Part shown: positions 46,117 to 54,538 of the stretch, in pieces
Layout of the letters: each line of letters begins with the position of its first letter
Position numbering within the stretch: the stretch's first letter is position 1
Assembly: GCA_028872015.1 (NCBI GenBank)
Contig: JAGWLO010000017.1
Location: 1 to 56,159, forward strand
DNA from: Burkholderiales bacterium
GTDB taxonomy: Bacteria; Pseudomonadota; Gammaproteobacteria; Burkholderiales; Burkholderiaceae_C
Direction: 5' to 3'
Length of the DNA stretch: 56,159 bases
Made by a program: the position numbers and the translations under genes
The notes under the pieces: generated by a model
What the model saw: the letters and a program-made list of their open reading frames with translations, nothing else
Told to the model about the DNA's origin: nothing
Databases searched by the model: none

Positions 46117-47253
46117 ATGTTCAGGCTCGAGGCCCGCCCCCTGCCATCGCGGCCGATGGCGCTGCTGTCGCCGCTGCTGGCGCTGGCGATCACGGTGCTG
46201 GTGGGCGTCGGCCTGTTCGTGCTGCTGGGCAAGGACCCGGCCAGCGGCCTGCGCATGTTCTTCGTCGAACCGGTGAAGAACCTGTACGCGCTGTCCGAGC
46301 TGTCGGTGAAGGCCACGCCGCTGATCCTGATCGCGCTCGGGCTGGCGGTGTGCTACCGCGCCAACGTGTGGAACATCGGCGCCGAAGGCCAGTACATCTT
46401 CGGCGCGCTGGGCGCGGGCTGGGTGGCCATGCAGGCCGGCCCGGCCACGGCCTGGATGGGGCACGGCCTGGTGCTGCCGATCCTGCTGGCCGGGGTGCTG
46501 GGCGGCATGGCCTGGGCGGCGGTGGTGGCGCTGCTGCGCGACCGCTTCAATGCCAACGAGATCCTGGTCAGCCTGATGCTGGTCTACGTCGCCAACCTGC
46601 TGCTCGGCTGGCTCGTCACCGGGCCCTGGCAGGACCCGCTGGGGCACAACTTTCCGCAGACCATCACCTTCCTGCCGCAGACCCAGGTGCCGCGGCTGGT
46701 GCGGGGGCTGCGCGCCACCATCGGGCTGCCGATCGCGCTGGTGGCGGTGGCGGTGTTCTGGGCCTTCCTGTTCCGCAGCTACCGCGGCTTCGCGCTGCAG
46801 GTGGGCGGGCTGGCGCCGCAGGCCGCGCGCTACGCCGGCTTCTCGTCGCGCGGCGCGCTGTGGACGGCGCTGCTCATCTCGGGCGGCATGGCCGGCCTGG
46901 CCGGCGGGCTCGAGGCCGCGGGCCCGCTGGGCCAGCTCACGCCCTACGTGCCGGCCGGCTACGGGTTCGCGGCCATCATCGTGGCCTACGTGGGGCGGCT
47001 GCACCCGGTGGGCATCGTCGGCTCGGGCGTGCTGATGAGCATGTTCTACATCGGCGGCGAGCTGGCGCAGTCGCGGCTGGGCCTGCCCAAGGCGCTGACC
47101 GGCGTGTTCCAGGGCCTGCTGCTCTTCAGCCTGCTGGCCTGCGACACGCTCATCGTCTACCGGCTGCGCTGGCGCCGCGCCGGGACCGTGGCGGCGCCCG
47201 CGGCGCCAGCGCCGCCAGCGCTGGCCGCCGGCGGCGACGGAGCGGTGAAATGA
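46117..47253 (+). CDS. BMP-type ABC transporter permease 1
   Basis: This 378-residue integral membrane protein has about nine hydrophobic segments and the family motifs NVWNIGAEGQYIFGALGAG and FNANEILVSLMLVYVANLLL. GGMAGLAGGLEAAGPLGQLTP and YGFAAIIVAYVGRLHPVGIV follow. The C-terminal tail is Ala/Pro-rich. It begins six bases after the ATPase stop. With the next gene it forms the heterodimeric membrane channel of the importer. Confidence 0.93.
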   Translation: MFRLEARPLPSRPMALLSPLLALAITVLVGVGLFVLLGKDPASGLRMFFVEPVKNLYALSELSVKATPLILIALGLAVCYRANVWNIGAEGQYIFGALGAGWVAMQAGPATAWMGHGLVLPILLAGVLGGMAWAAVVALLRDRFNANEILVSLMLVYVANLLLGWLVTGPWQDPLGHNFPQTITFLPQTQVPRLVRGLRATIGLPIALVAVAVFWAFLFRSYRGFALQVGGLAPQAARYAGFSSRGALWTALLISGGMAGLAGGLEAAGPLGQLTPYVPAGYGFAAIIVAYVGRLHPVGIVGSGVLMSMFYIGGELAQSRLGLPKALTGVFQGLLLFSLLACDTLIVYRLRWRRAGTVAAPAAPAPPALAAGGDGAVK

Positions 47254-47300
47254 CTTCGGTGCCGATCCGCTGGGCCCGCGAACCGCGGCGGGGTGCCTGA
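47250..47300 (+). other. 16-codon frame linking the two permease genes
   Basis: ATG 47250 overlaps the stop of permease 1 (ATGA). It opens a frame encoding MTSVPIRWAREPRRGA that ends in TGA at 47298-47300, one base before the GTG (47302) of permease 2. This may be a coupling frame that carries ribosomes across the gap, or simply chance in a high-G+C sequence. Confidence 0.3.
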
Positions 47301-47301
47301 C

Positions 47302-48222
47302 GTGGAAGGCCTGGCGCTGCTGCTGGCCGCCACGCTGAACGCCGGCACGGTGCTGGCGCTGGCCGGCATCGGGCTGCTGGTGAACGAACGCGCCGGCATC
47401 CTCAACCTCGGCGCCGAGGGCCTGATGCTGGTGGCCGCCATCACGGGCTTCGCCACGGCGGTGCACACCGGCAGCCCGTGGCTGGCGTTCGGCGCCGGGG
47501 CGCTGGCGGCGGCGGCGCTGGCGGCGGTGTTCGGGCTGCTGGTGATCTGGCTCAACACGAACCAGGTGGCCACGGGCCTGGCGCTGAGCCTGTTCGGCGG
47601 CGGCTTCTCGGCCTTCGTGGGCATCGGCTACGTGCAGGACAAGCTGCCGGTGCAGAGCCAGCACCACATCCCGCTGCTGGGCGACATCCCGTTCCTGGGG
47701 CCGGCGCTGTTCCGGCATCACCCGATGGTGTATCTCACGATCGCGCTCACGCTGGCGGTGGCCTGGTTCCTGTACCGCACGCGGGCCGGGCTGGTGCTGC
47801 GCGCGGTGGGTGAATCGCCCCAATCGGCACATGCGCTGGGCTACCCGGTGCGCCGCATCCGGCTGGCGGCGGTGGTCTTCGGCGGCGCGCTGTGCGGCGT
47901 GGCCGGCGCCTACCTGTCGGTGGTGTACACGCCGCTGTGGGTGGAGGACATGGTCGCCGGCAAGGGCTGGATCGCGCTGGCGCTGACCACCTTCGCCACC
48001 TGGCGCCCGACGCGCGTGCTGCTGGGCGCCTACCTCTTCGGCGGCGTGACCATGCTGCAGTTCTACCTGCAGGGCCGCGGCGTGCAGGTGCCGAGCCAGT
48101 TTCTGAGCATGCTGCCCTACGTGGCCACGGTGGCCGTGCTGGTGCTGATCTCGCGCAACGCGGCGTGGATCCGCGTCAACCGGCCGGCCTCGCTCGGCCA
48201 GCCCTTCGTGCCCGGCGGCTGA
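47302..48222 (+). CDS. BMP-type ABC transporter permease 2
   Basis: This permease of about 306 residues pairs with the preceding one. LLVNERAGILNLGAEGLML, LVIWLNTNQVATGLALSLFG and YRTRAGLVLRAVGESPQSAH are present. GYPVRRIRLAAVVFGGALCG and KGWIALALTTFATWRPTRVL are typical of the second permease in BMP-type systems. The start is GTG 47302 (GGCGGGG eight bases upstream) or GTG 47293. About eight membrane segments are visible. The substrate-binding lipoprotein gene follows after 96 bases. Confidence 0.92.
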   Translation: MEGLALLLAATLNAGTVLALAGIGLLVNERAGILNLGAEGLMLVAAITGFATAVHTGSPWLAFGAGALAAAALAAVFGLLVIWLNTNQVATGLALSLFGGGFSAFVGIGYVQDKLPVQSQHHIPLLGDIPFLGPALFRHHPMVYLTIALTLAVAWFLYRTRAGLVLRAVGESPQSAHALGYPVRRIRLAAVVFGGALCGVAGAYLSVVYTPLWVEDMVAGKGWIALALTTFATWRPTRVLLGAYLFGGVTMLQFYLQGRGVQVPSQFLSMLPYVATVAVLVLISRNAAWIRVNRPASLGQPFVPGG

Positions 48223-48318
48223 GTGCCGGTGCAGCCCAGCGCCACCCCGGCCGCCACCCCCGTCGCCGTCCTTATTTCACCGCCCCGCCAACCCACCTCA
48301 TCCAGGAGAGAGAACCCC

Positions 48319-49485
48319 ATGAACCTTTTCACCAAACGCTCGCTGCTCAGGCTGCTCGGCTGGTCGGCGGTGGCGGGCGCCGCCGCGCTGGCCGCCTGCG
48401 GCAAGAAGGACGAGACGCCGGCGCCGACGGCCCAGGCCAGCGCCTCGGCCGCGGCGGCCTCGGCGCCGAAGGCCGAGCCGCTGAAGATCGCCTTCGCCTA
48501 CCTCGGCCCGGCCGGCGACCACGGCTGGACCTACGCCCATGACCAGGCCCGCAAGGCCATCCAGGCCGCGTTCGGCGACAAGATCCAGACCAGCTTCGTC
48601 GAGAACGTGCCCGAGTCGGCCGACGCCGAGCGCGTGTTCCGCGACATGGCCACGCAAGGCAACAAGCTGATCTTCGGCACCAGCTTCGGCTACATGGAGC
48701 CGATGCTGAAGGTGGCGGCCGACTTCCCCGACGTGAAGTTCGAGCACGCCACCGGCTTCAAGCAGACCGACAACCTGCGCAGCTACGACAGCCGCACCTA
48801 CATGGGCGCCTACATGATCGGCCTGATCGCGGGCAAGATGACCAAGACCAACACGCTGGGCGTGGTGGGCTCGATCCCGGTGCCCGAGGTCATCCGCAAC
48901 ATCGACGCCTTCACGCTGGGCGCGCGCAGCGTGAACCCGAAGGTGAAGACCAAGGTGGTCTGGGTGAACAGCTGGTTCGATCCGCCCAAGGAGACCGAGG
49001 CGGCGCAATCGCTGATCAACGGCGGCGCCGACGTGCTGATGCAGAACACCGACTCGACCGCGGTGCTGCAGACCGCGGCCAAGAACAAGAAGTTCGCCTT
49101 CGGCTGGGACAGCGACATGTCCAAGTTCGCACCCGAAGCCTGCCTGGCCTCGGCCGTGATCAACTGGACGCCGTACTACACCCAGACCGTCAACGAAGTG
49201 CTCAACGGCACCTGGAAGGGCAACCAGAACACCTGGTGGGGCGTCAAGGAAGGCGCGATCGACGTCGTCTCGATCAACGACGAGGTGCCGGCCGCGGTGA
49301 AGGACCTGGTGGCCAAGGCCAAGGCCGGGCTGCACGACGGCACGCTGGACATCTGGAAGGGCCCGATCGAGGACAACGCGGGCAAGGTGCAGATCAAGGC
49401 CGGCGCGTCGGCCGACGACAAGTTCCTCAGCGGCCTGAACTTCTACGTCCAGGGCGTGGAAGGCAAGGTGCCCGGCGGCAAGTAG
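48319..49485 (+). CDS. BMP-family substrate-binding lipoprotein
   Basis: This is the periplasmic receptor of the importer. The 388-residue product has a signal ending in lipobox LAAC with Cys27, then an Ala/Ser-rich linker (about 30-52). The BMP fold follows: LKIAFAYLGPAGDHGWTYAH, FGTSFGYMEPMLKVAADFPD, FEHATGFKQTDNLRSYDSRT and GSIPVPEVIRNIDAFTLGAR. In characterised relatives (PnrA, BmpA, and similar proteins) the ligand is a purine nucleoside, and the surrounding guaD and xdh genes agree. AGGAGAGAG precedes the ATG. There is a 96-base gap upstream, enough for an extra promoter. Confidence 0.93.
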   Translation: MNLFTKRSLLRLLGWSAVAGAAALAACGKKDETPAPTAQASASAAAASAPKAEPLKIAFAYLGPAGDHGWTYAHDQARKAIQAAFGDKIQTSFVENVPESADAERVFRDMATQGNKLIFGTSFGYMEPMLKVAADFPDVKFEHATGFKQTDNLRSYDSRTYMGAYMIGLIAGKMTKTNTLGVVGSIPVPEVIRNIDAFTLGARSVNPKVKTKVVWVNSWFDPPKETEAAQSLINGGADVLMQNTDSTAVLQTAAKNKKFAFGWDSDMSKFAPEACLASAVINWTPYYTQTVNEVLNGTWKGNQNTWWGVKEGAIDVVSINDEVPAAVKDLVAKAKAGLHDGTLDIWKGPIEDNAGKVQIKAGASADDKFLSGLNFYVQGVEGKVPGGK

Positions 49486-49563
49486 CGGCAAGCAGCGCCG
49501 CGCGCGGCGGCCGGCGCGGTGCGGGCAGCGGTGCTGCGACGCGCCGCGCCACCCGCCGCCGGC

Positions 49564-50166
49564 TCACCGGGACGCCGAGGCGGCCGGGGCGGCCGCGGCG
49601 ACCGGCGCCTTGCCGGCGGCCGCGTTGAGCTTCTCCACCGCCTGCATCGTGTTGGCCACGTGGCGGTCGGGGTCGAGGCTGCTGTAGACGTAGGCCACGC
49701 GGCCGTCGGGCGCGATCACGTACGAGATGCGGTTGGCCATGTCGCCGGGGATGAAGGCGAGCTTGGCGTCGTAGGCGCCGATGACCCGGGCGCCGGGGTC
49801 GGCGGCCACCGCGAACTTGTTGCGGCAGGCCTCGACCGAGAAGCGCTCGATGGTCTTGAGGTCGTCGTGCGAGACGCCGATGACCGTGGCCCCCAGCGCG
49901 GCGAACTTGGGCGTGGCCTCGGCGAAGTCGTGCGCCTCGAGCGTGCAGCCCTGGGTGAATGCCTTCGGGAAGAAATACAGCACCACCGGCCCGCGCGCCA
50001 GCGCGTCGGCCAGCTTGAAGGTGAACGGCTTGCCGCCGAGCGCGGCCTGCAGGCTGAAGTCGGGCGCCGGCGCCCCCACGGGCAGCGAGGCCCGGGCGGC
50101 CGGGGCGCCGAGCGCGAGGACGAGGGCAGCGCACAGGGCCGCGAGCGGGGACTTCGGGACAGGCAT
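49564..50166 (-). CDS. Exported peroxiredoxin (BCP/PrxQ-like)
   Basis: This 200-residue thiol peroxidase has a signal peptide (ALCAALVLALGAPAARA), so it should act in the periplasm. The thioredoxin-fold part has FFPKAFTQGCTLEAHDF with the peroxidatic cysteine. A second cysteine in SVEACRNKF could be the resolving one. AFIPGDMANRISYVIAPDGR follows. The C-terminal 20 residues are Ala-rich. It reduces hydrogen or organic peroxides; the electron donor is not identified. It is convergent with the BMP lipoprotein gene. Confidence 0.9.
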   Translation of the reverse strand: MPVPKSPLAALCAALVLALGAPAARASLPVGAPAPDFSLQAALGGKPFTFKLADALARGPVVLYFFPKAFTQGCTLEAHDFAEATPKFAALGATVIGVSHDDLKTIERFSVEACRNKFAVAADPGARVIGAYDAKLAFIPGDMANRISYVIAPDGRVAYVYSSLDPDRHVANTMQAVEKLNAAAGKAPVAAAAPAASASR

Positions 50167-50233
50167 GCCGTGACTCCTGACAAAGGGACGCAGTCTGCGC
50201 CGATCCCATCAGCCGCACGCGGCGCAGGGCCGT

Positions 50234-51112
50234 TCAGGACCGCGCCGAGACCAGCGCCACCCCGGCGCAGGTGACCCCGATGCCCAGCAGCGTGAGCGCG
50301 TTCGGCACGACGCCGAAGAACACCCCCTCCAGCGCCACCGCCACGATGGGCGTGAGGAAGAACAGGCTCGTGACCCGCGTGGCATGGCCGCGGCGCATCA
50401 GCCCGTGCAGCGCATTGACGGCCAGGATCGAGGCCATGATCACCAGGTAGGCCACGGCGGCCAGCAGCGTCCAGTGCCAGCGCACGACGAAGCCTTCGAC
50501 CGTGACCGCCAGCGGTGCCAGCACCACCAGCGACAGCGCGAACTGGATGAAGCTGGCGCTGCGCAGGTCGGCCTGGGGGCAGAACACGCGCTGGTACAGC
50601 GTGCCACAGGTGATGGACGCCAGCGCCACGCACACCGCCACCAGGCTGCCGGTGCTGACGGCGCGGACGTCGATCTTGTGCCAGACCACCAGCGCCACGC
50701 CCAGCAGCCCCAGTGCCACGCCCAGCCACTGGCGCGGCACCAGGCGCTGCCCCAGGAAGCGGTGGGCGATGACGGCCGTGAACAGCGGCTGCGTGGCCAG
50801 GATCAGCGCCGTGATGCCGGCCGACATGCCCAGGTACTGCGCGTAGTGGCTGCCGGACAGGTTGATGGCGTGCATCAGCAGCCCGGCCACGCCCACGTGG
50901 CCCCATTCGCGCGCCGTGGCCGGCCAGCGCGGCCGCGTCACCAGCACGACCGGCAGCAGGCACAGCAGCCCGAAGCTGTAGCGCAGGGTCAGGAAGGTGA
51001 AGGGCGCGGCGTACTGCAACCCGGCCTTGGTGGCGAGGTAGCCCGAGCCCCAGACGATGACGAAGAACCAGGCCAGCAGCGAATCGAATCGGTCTCGGGA
51101 GCTCGGTGTCAT
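50234..51112 (-). CDS. EamA/DMT-superfamily transporter
   Basis: This 292-residue membrane protein has ten predicted hydrophobic segments in two EamA repeats. The first begins AWFFVIVWGSGYLATKAGL and the second SLVAVCVALASITCGTLYQR. The family exports amino acids and other metabolites; the substrate is unknown. Start ATG 51112 (MTPSSRDRFDSLL) removes a long upstream open frame that is not conserved-looking. It diverges from the small membrane protein gene across 66 bases. Confidence 0.88.
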   Translation of the reverse strand: MTPSSRDRFDSLLAWFFVIVWGSGYLATKAGLQYAAPFTFLTLRYSFGLLCLLPVVLVTRPRWPATAREWGHVGVAGLLMHAINLSGSHYAQYLGMSAGITALILATQPLFTAVIAHRFLGQRLVPRQWLGVALGLLGVALVVWHKIDVRAVSTGSLVAVCVALASITCGTLYQRVFCPQADLRSASFIQFALSLVVLAPLAVTVEGFVVRWHWTLLAAVAYLVIMASILAVNALHGLMRRGHATRVTSLFFLTPIVAVALEGVFFGVVPNALTLLGIGVTCAGVALVSARS

Positions 51113-51178
51113 GGGCAACGGCGGCAGGCGCGTAGGCGCCGCGATGCTACCCGGCACTGGGCGAGAATCGGCCCCGCC

Positions 51179-51502
51179 ATGCGCCGCCCTGCCCCGCCCG
51201 CCGCCACCGCCGCCACCGCCGTCCCGCCCGAGGCGGCCGAGCTGCCGCCCGCGCTGCAGCGCCAGCTGGCGCGGCGCTACCGGCCGCTGCCGGGGCGGCG
51301 CCGCTGGCTGATCGGGCTGCTGGCCATCGCCACCGCCATCACCATCTTCTGGCTGCTGATCTACCGCCCGGGCGGCCTGCACGGGCCGCGCTGGCACCCG
51401 GGGCGGGCGCTGTGCGCGCCGGGCCAGAGCACCGAATGCGTGGGCGGGCAGAGCGACGTGATCCTGCTGCCGCCGGCCGGGCCGGCCTCGGCCGGCGGGT
51501 AG
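51179..51502 (+). CDS. Small membrane protein of unknown function
   Basis: This 107-residue protein has a disordered Ala/Pro-rich N terminus, a basic patch (RRYRPLPGRRRW) and one membrane helix (about 43-62, LIGLLAIATAITIFWLLIY). A short tail has two cysteines (LCAPGQSTECVGG) and ends PPAGPASAGG. The basic patch before the helix predicts N-in, C-out topology, so the Cys pair could form a disulfide outside. I do not recognise the family. GAGAAT ten bases before the ATG may be a -10 element. It is convergent with the AEC transporter gene. Confidence 0.6.
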   Translation: MRRPAPPAATAATAVPPEAAELPPALQRQLARRYRPLPGRRRWLIGLLAIATAITIFWLLIYRPGGLHGPRWHPGRALCAPGQSTECVGGQSDVILLPPAGPASAGG

Positions 51503-51514
51503 CCGCCGCCGGCC
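51490..51514. terminator. Hairpin between convergent small-protein and AEC genes
   Basis: GGCCGGCGG (51490-51498) pairs with CCGCCGGCC (51506-51514) around seven bases that contain the stop of the small membrane protein. The AEC transporter stop follows immediately. There is no U tract on either side. Confidence 0.5.
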
Positions 51515-51515
51515 T

Positions 51516-52490
51516 TCAGCGCGGCCGCACGCCCAGGGCGAAGGCCAGCAGCGAGAAGCTGAAGAAGGCCAGCACCGTGCTGCTCATGATGATGCGGGCC
51601 ACGCGGCCGATATCGGCGCCGTAGCGCTGCGCCAGCAGGGCCACGTTGCTGGCGCTGGGCAGCGCGGCAGCCAGGGTCAGCACCGTGACCTGGAAGGCCG
51701 AGATCGGCGCCCCCAGCCGGCGCGCCGCCGCCGCCAGCAGGAACACCAGCAGCGGGTGCACGAACAGCTTGATCGCGGCCAGCGGCAGGTAATCGGCCAG
51801 CGGCGTGCGCCCCGCCGGATGCCCGCCCGTGCGCCACAGCACCGCGCCGATGGTGAACAGCGCCACCGGCGAGGCCGAATCGGCCAGCATGCCCACCAGC
51901 GTGCCCAGCGGCGCCAGCGCGCCGGCCAGCCGCAGCCCGGTCACCGAGAACAGCGCGCCGAGCGCGATCGCCCAGGGCAGCGGGTTGGACAGCGCCCCGC
52001 GCAGCGCCTGCGCGAGCGCCGTGCGCCACCCCTGCCCGGCCGCGCCGTGTGCCTGCGCCAGCGCGATGCACACCGAGCTGGTGACGAACAGGTCGGCCAG
52101 CACGGTGCAGATCACGGGGCCGGCCGCGGCGGCGCCCAGCAGCGCCACGAGCAGCGGCACGCCCATGAAGCCGGTGTTGGGGAAGGCCGCCACCAGCGCG
52201 CCGAAGGCGGCGTCGGGCAGGCCGATGCGCTCGCCCAGCGTGGTGGCCACGGTGACGAACACCACCAGCAGCGCCGCCAGCAGGTACACGCCCAGCATCG
52301 ACGGGTTGAGCAGGTCCAGCACCGGCGTGCTGGCGCCGAAGCGGAACAGCAGGCAGGGCAGCGCGAAATACAGCACGTAGCCGTTCAGCCCCGGGATGGC
52401 GCTGTCGGGCAGCACCTGCTGGCGGGCCCCCAGCCAGCCGCACAGCACGAGGGCGAAGAAGGGGACCGTGACGGCAAGGATGGCCTGCAT
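51516..52490 (-). CDS. AEC-family transporter
   Basis: This 324-residue membrane protein belongs to the auxin efflux carrier family, with ten hydrophobic segments. It has the conserved ALPCLLFRFGASTP near the first third and AAFPNTGFMGVPLLVALLG. The C-terminal LAAALPSASNVALLAQRYG is the second half of the pseudo-symmetric fold. Bacterial members such as MdcF and MleP move dicarboxylates, but the substrate here is unknown. Start ATG 52490 (MQAILAVTVPFF) fits the first membrane helix. It diverges from sppA. Confidence 0.9.
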   Translation of the reverse strand: MQAILAVTVPFFALVLCGWLGARQQVLPDSAIPGLNGYVLYFALPCLLFRFGASTPVLDLLNPSMLGVYLLAALLVVFVTVATTLGERIGLPDAAFGALVAAFPNTGFMGVPLLVALLGAAAAGPVICTVLADLFVTSSVCIALAQAHGAAGQGWRTALAQALRGALSNPLPWAIALGALFSVTGLRLAGALAPLGTLVGMLADSASPVALFTIGAVLWRTGGHPAGRTPLADYLPLAAIKLFVHPLLVFLLAAAARRLGAPISAFQVTVLTLAAALPSASNVALLAQRYGADIGRVARIIMSSTVLAFFSFSLLAFALGVRPR

Positions 52491-52573
52491 GCGGGGCCGA
52501 GTATCGCAAGCGTGCGGCACGCCGGCCGCGGCTTGCGTAAGCTCGCGGTCTTTGCACTTCCGGCTGCCGCTTC

Positions 52574-54466
52574 ATGGCCTCACCCGTCTTCTCGTTCCTC
52601 GGCCGCACCCTGCGCGGCCTGTGGTGGTTTCTCGATGCCAGCCGGCGCGCGCTGCTGAACCTGCTGCTGCTGCTGCTGCTGGTCGGCGTGGCCTGGGCGC
52701 TGGTGAGGAACGCGCCGCACCCGCTGGCCGCGCGCACCACGCTGGTGGTGGACCTCACCGGCCGCATCACCGAGCAGGCCGACGGCGTGCGCGCCGGCGC
52801 GCTGCAGCAGCTGGGCGGGCAGAGCCCCGAGCCGATGCGGCTGCGCGACGTGGTGGGCGCGCTGGACCTGGCACGCCAGGAGCCGCAGGTGACGCAGGCC
52901 GTGCTGATGCTGGACGGCTTCCAGGGCGCAGGCCTGCCCACGCTGCGCGAGGTGGCGCTGGCGATCGACCGCTTCAAGGCCGCCGGCAAGCCGGTGTACG
53001 CCTGGGGCGCCGGCTACGACCAGCGCCAGTACTACCTGGCCGCGCACGCCACCCAGGTGTGGCTGGACCCGATGGGCCAGGTCGGGCTGCAGGGCTACGG
53101 CGGCTGGCGCACCTACTACAAGGACCTGCTCGACCGGCTGGGGCTGAGCGCCAACGTCATCCGCGCCGGCAAGTTCAAGGACTACTTCGAGAACTACACC
53201 GCCAACGGCCCCTCGGCCGAGACGCAGCAGGCCGACCAGGCGCTGTACGGCGGCCTGTGGTCGGACTGGCTGGCCGCCGTCGAGACCGCGCGCAAGCTGC
53301 CGCCGGGCAGCATCATGCGGGGCATCGATTCCCTGCCCGACAGCCTGCAGGCCAGCGGCGGCGACCTGGCGCGCTGGGCGCTGGACCACCACGACGTGGA
53401 CGCGCTGAAGACACGCCAGCAGATGCGCGCCGCGCTCATCGCCACCGGCGCGCGCGACGAAGCAGGCAAGACCTTCCGCCAGGTGCCGATCGCCGACTTC
53501 GTGGCCCGGCTGCGGCCGCGCACCGACGGCGACGCGGTGGCCGTGATCGTGGCCGAGGGCGAGATCGACGACGGCACCGACGGCCCGGGCGCCATCGGCG
53601 GCCTGAGCACCGCGGCCATGATCCGCAGCGCGCGCGAGGACGACCGGGTCAAGGCCATCGTGCTGCGCGTGAACTCACCCGGCGGCAGCGCCTATGGCGC
53701 CGAGCTGGTGCGGCGCGAGCTGGCGCTGGCGCGCCGGGCCGGCAAGCCGGTGGTGGTGTCGATGGGCGACGTGGCGGCCTCGGGCGGCTACTGGATCGCC
53801 ACCGCCGCCGACGAGGTGATCGCCGACCCCGCCACCATCACCGGCTCGATCGGCGTCATCACCGTGCTGCCCACCGGCGAGGCCGGGCTGGCCAAGCTGG
53901 GCGTGCACACCGGCGGCTGGACCAGCACCTGGCTGGCCGCCGGCTACGACCCCCGGCGCGGCCTCGATCCGCGCTATGCGCAGCTGGTGCAGGCCGGCGT
54001 CGACCACGACTACGCCGAGTTCCTGGCCCATGTGGCCCAGGCCCGCAAGGCCACGCCGGCGCAGATCGACGCCGTGGCCCAGGGCCGCGTGTGGACCGGC
54101 GCCGACGCGCTGGCGCGCGGCCTGGTGGACAAGCTGGGCGGCTTCGACGATGCGCTGCGCGCGGCGCGCGCGCGCGGCAAGCTGCCGCCCGATGCGAGGG
54201 TGGTGTACATCGAGGCCGAGCCCAGCCGCGTGCAGCAGCTGCTGCAGCGCCTGGGGCTGGGCGGGGTGATGGGCCTGCTGGGCGAACTGGCCCCCGGCAC
54301 CGCGGCAGCCCCGGCCTGGCAGGCGGCGCTGCAGGGCCTGGGCGCGCTGCAAGGCACCGCGCCGCTGGACCCGCAGGCCCTGCACGACCTGGGCTGGCTG
54401 GCCGCGCAGGCCGGCCGCCACCGGCCCTACGCGAACCTCGTGCACTGCCTGTGCCGGGTGCCGTAG
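52574..54466 (+). CDS. sppA: Signal peptide peptidase SppA (67K type)
   Basis: SppA is an inner-membrane, periplasm-facing serine/lysine protease that degrades cleaved signal peptides. The 630-residue product (E. coli 618) has one N-terminal membrane helix (about 28-48) and two S49 domains. The general-base lysine is probably K200 in RAGKFKDYFENYTA of the first domain. The nucleophile is S403 in GDVAASGGYWIATAAD of the second. VLRVNSPGGSAYGAELVRRE and ITGSIGVITVLPTG are also present. It is the last host-type gene before the integron integrase. Confidence 0.95.
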   Translation: MASPVFSFLGRTLRGLWWFLDASRRALLNLLLLLLLVGVAWALVRNAPHPLAARTTLVVDLTGRITEQADGVRAGALQQLGGQSPEPMRLRDVVGALDLARQEPQVTQAVLMLDGFQGAGLPTLREVALAIDRFKAAGKPVYAWGAGYDQRQYYLAAHATQVWLDPMGQVGLQGYGGWRTYYKDLLDRLGLSANVIRAGKFKDYFENYTANGPSAETQQADQALYGGLWSDWLAAVETARKLPPGSIMRGIDSLPDSLQASGGDLARWALDHHDVDALKTRQQMRAALIATGARDEAGKTFRQVPIADFVARLRPRTDGDAVAVIVAEGEIDDGTDGPGAIGGLSTAAMIRSAREDDRVKAIVLRVNSPGGSAYGAELVRRELALARRAGKPVVVSMGDVAASGGYWIATAADEVIADPATITGSIGVITVLPTGEAGLAKLGVHTGGWTSTWLAAGYDPRRGLDPRYAQLVQAGVDHDYAEFLAHVAQARKATPAQIDAVAQGRVWTGADALARGLVDKLGGFDDALRAARARGKLPPDARVVYIEAEPSRVQQLLQRLGLGGVMGLLGELAPGTAAAPAWQAALQGLGALQGTAPLDPQALHDLGWLAAQAGRHRPYANLVHCLCRVP

Positions 54467-54538
54467 GGGTTGCAGGCGGCGGCGAAACCGGGGTCGAACA
54501 CCGCAGCGGACGAGCGCGAGCCCCGGCGCGCCCGGCCA

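Noticed and set aside
49496..49509. CGCCGCGCGCGGCG palindrome between the BMP and peroxiredoxin genes as a terminator
   Set aside because: It is self-complementary but leaves almost no loop for a stable hairpin, and simple GC alternation is common here.
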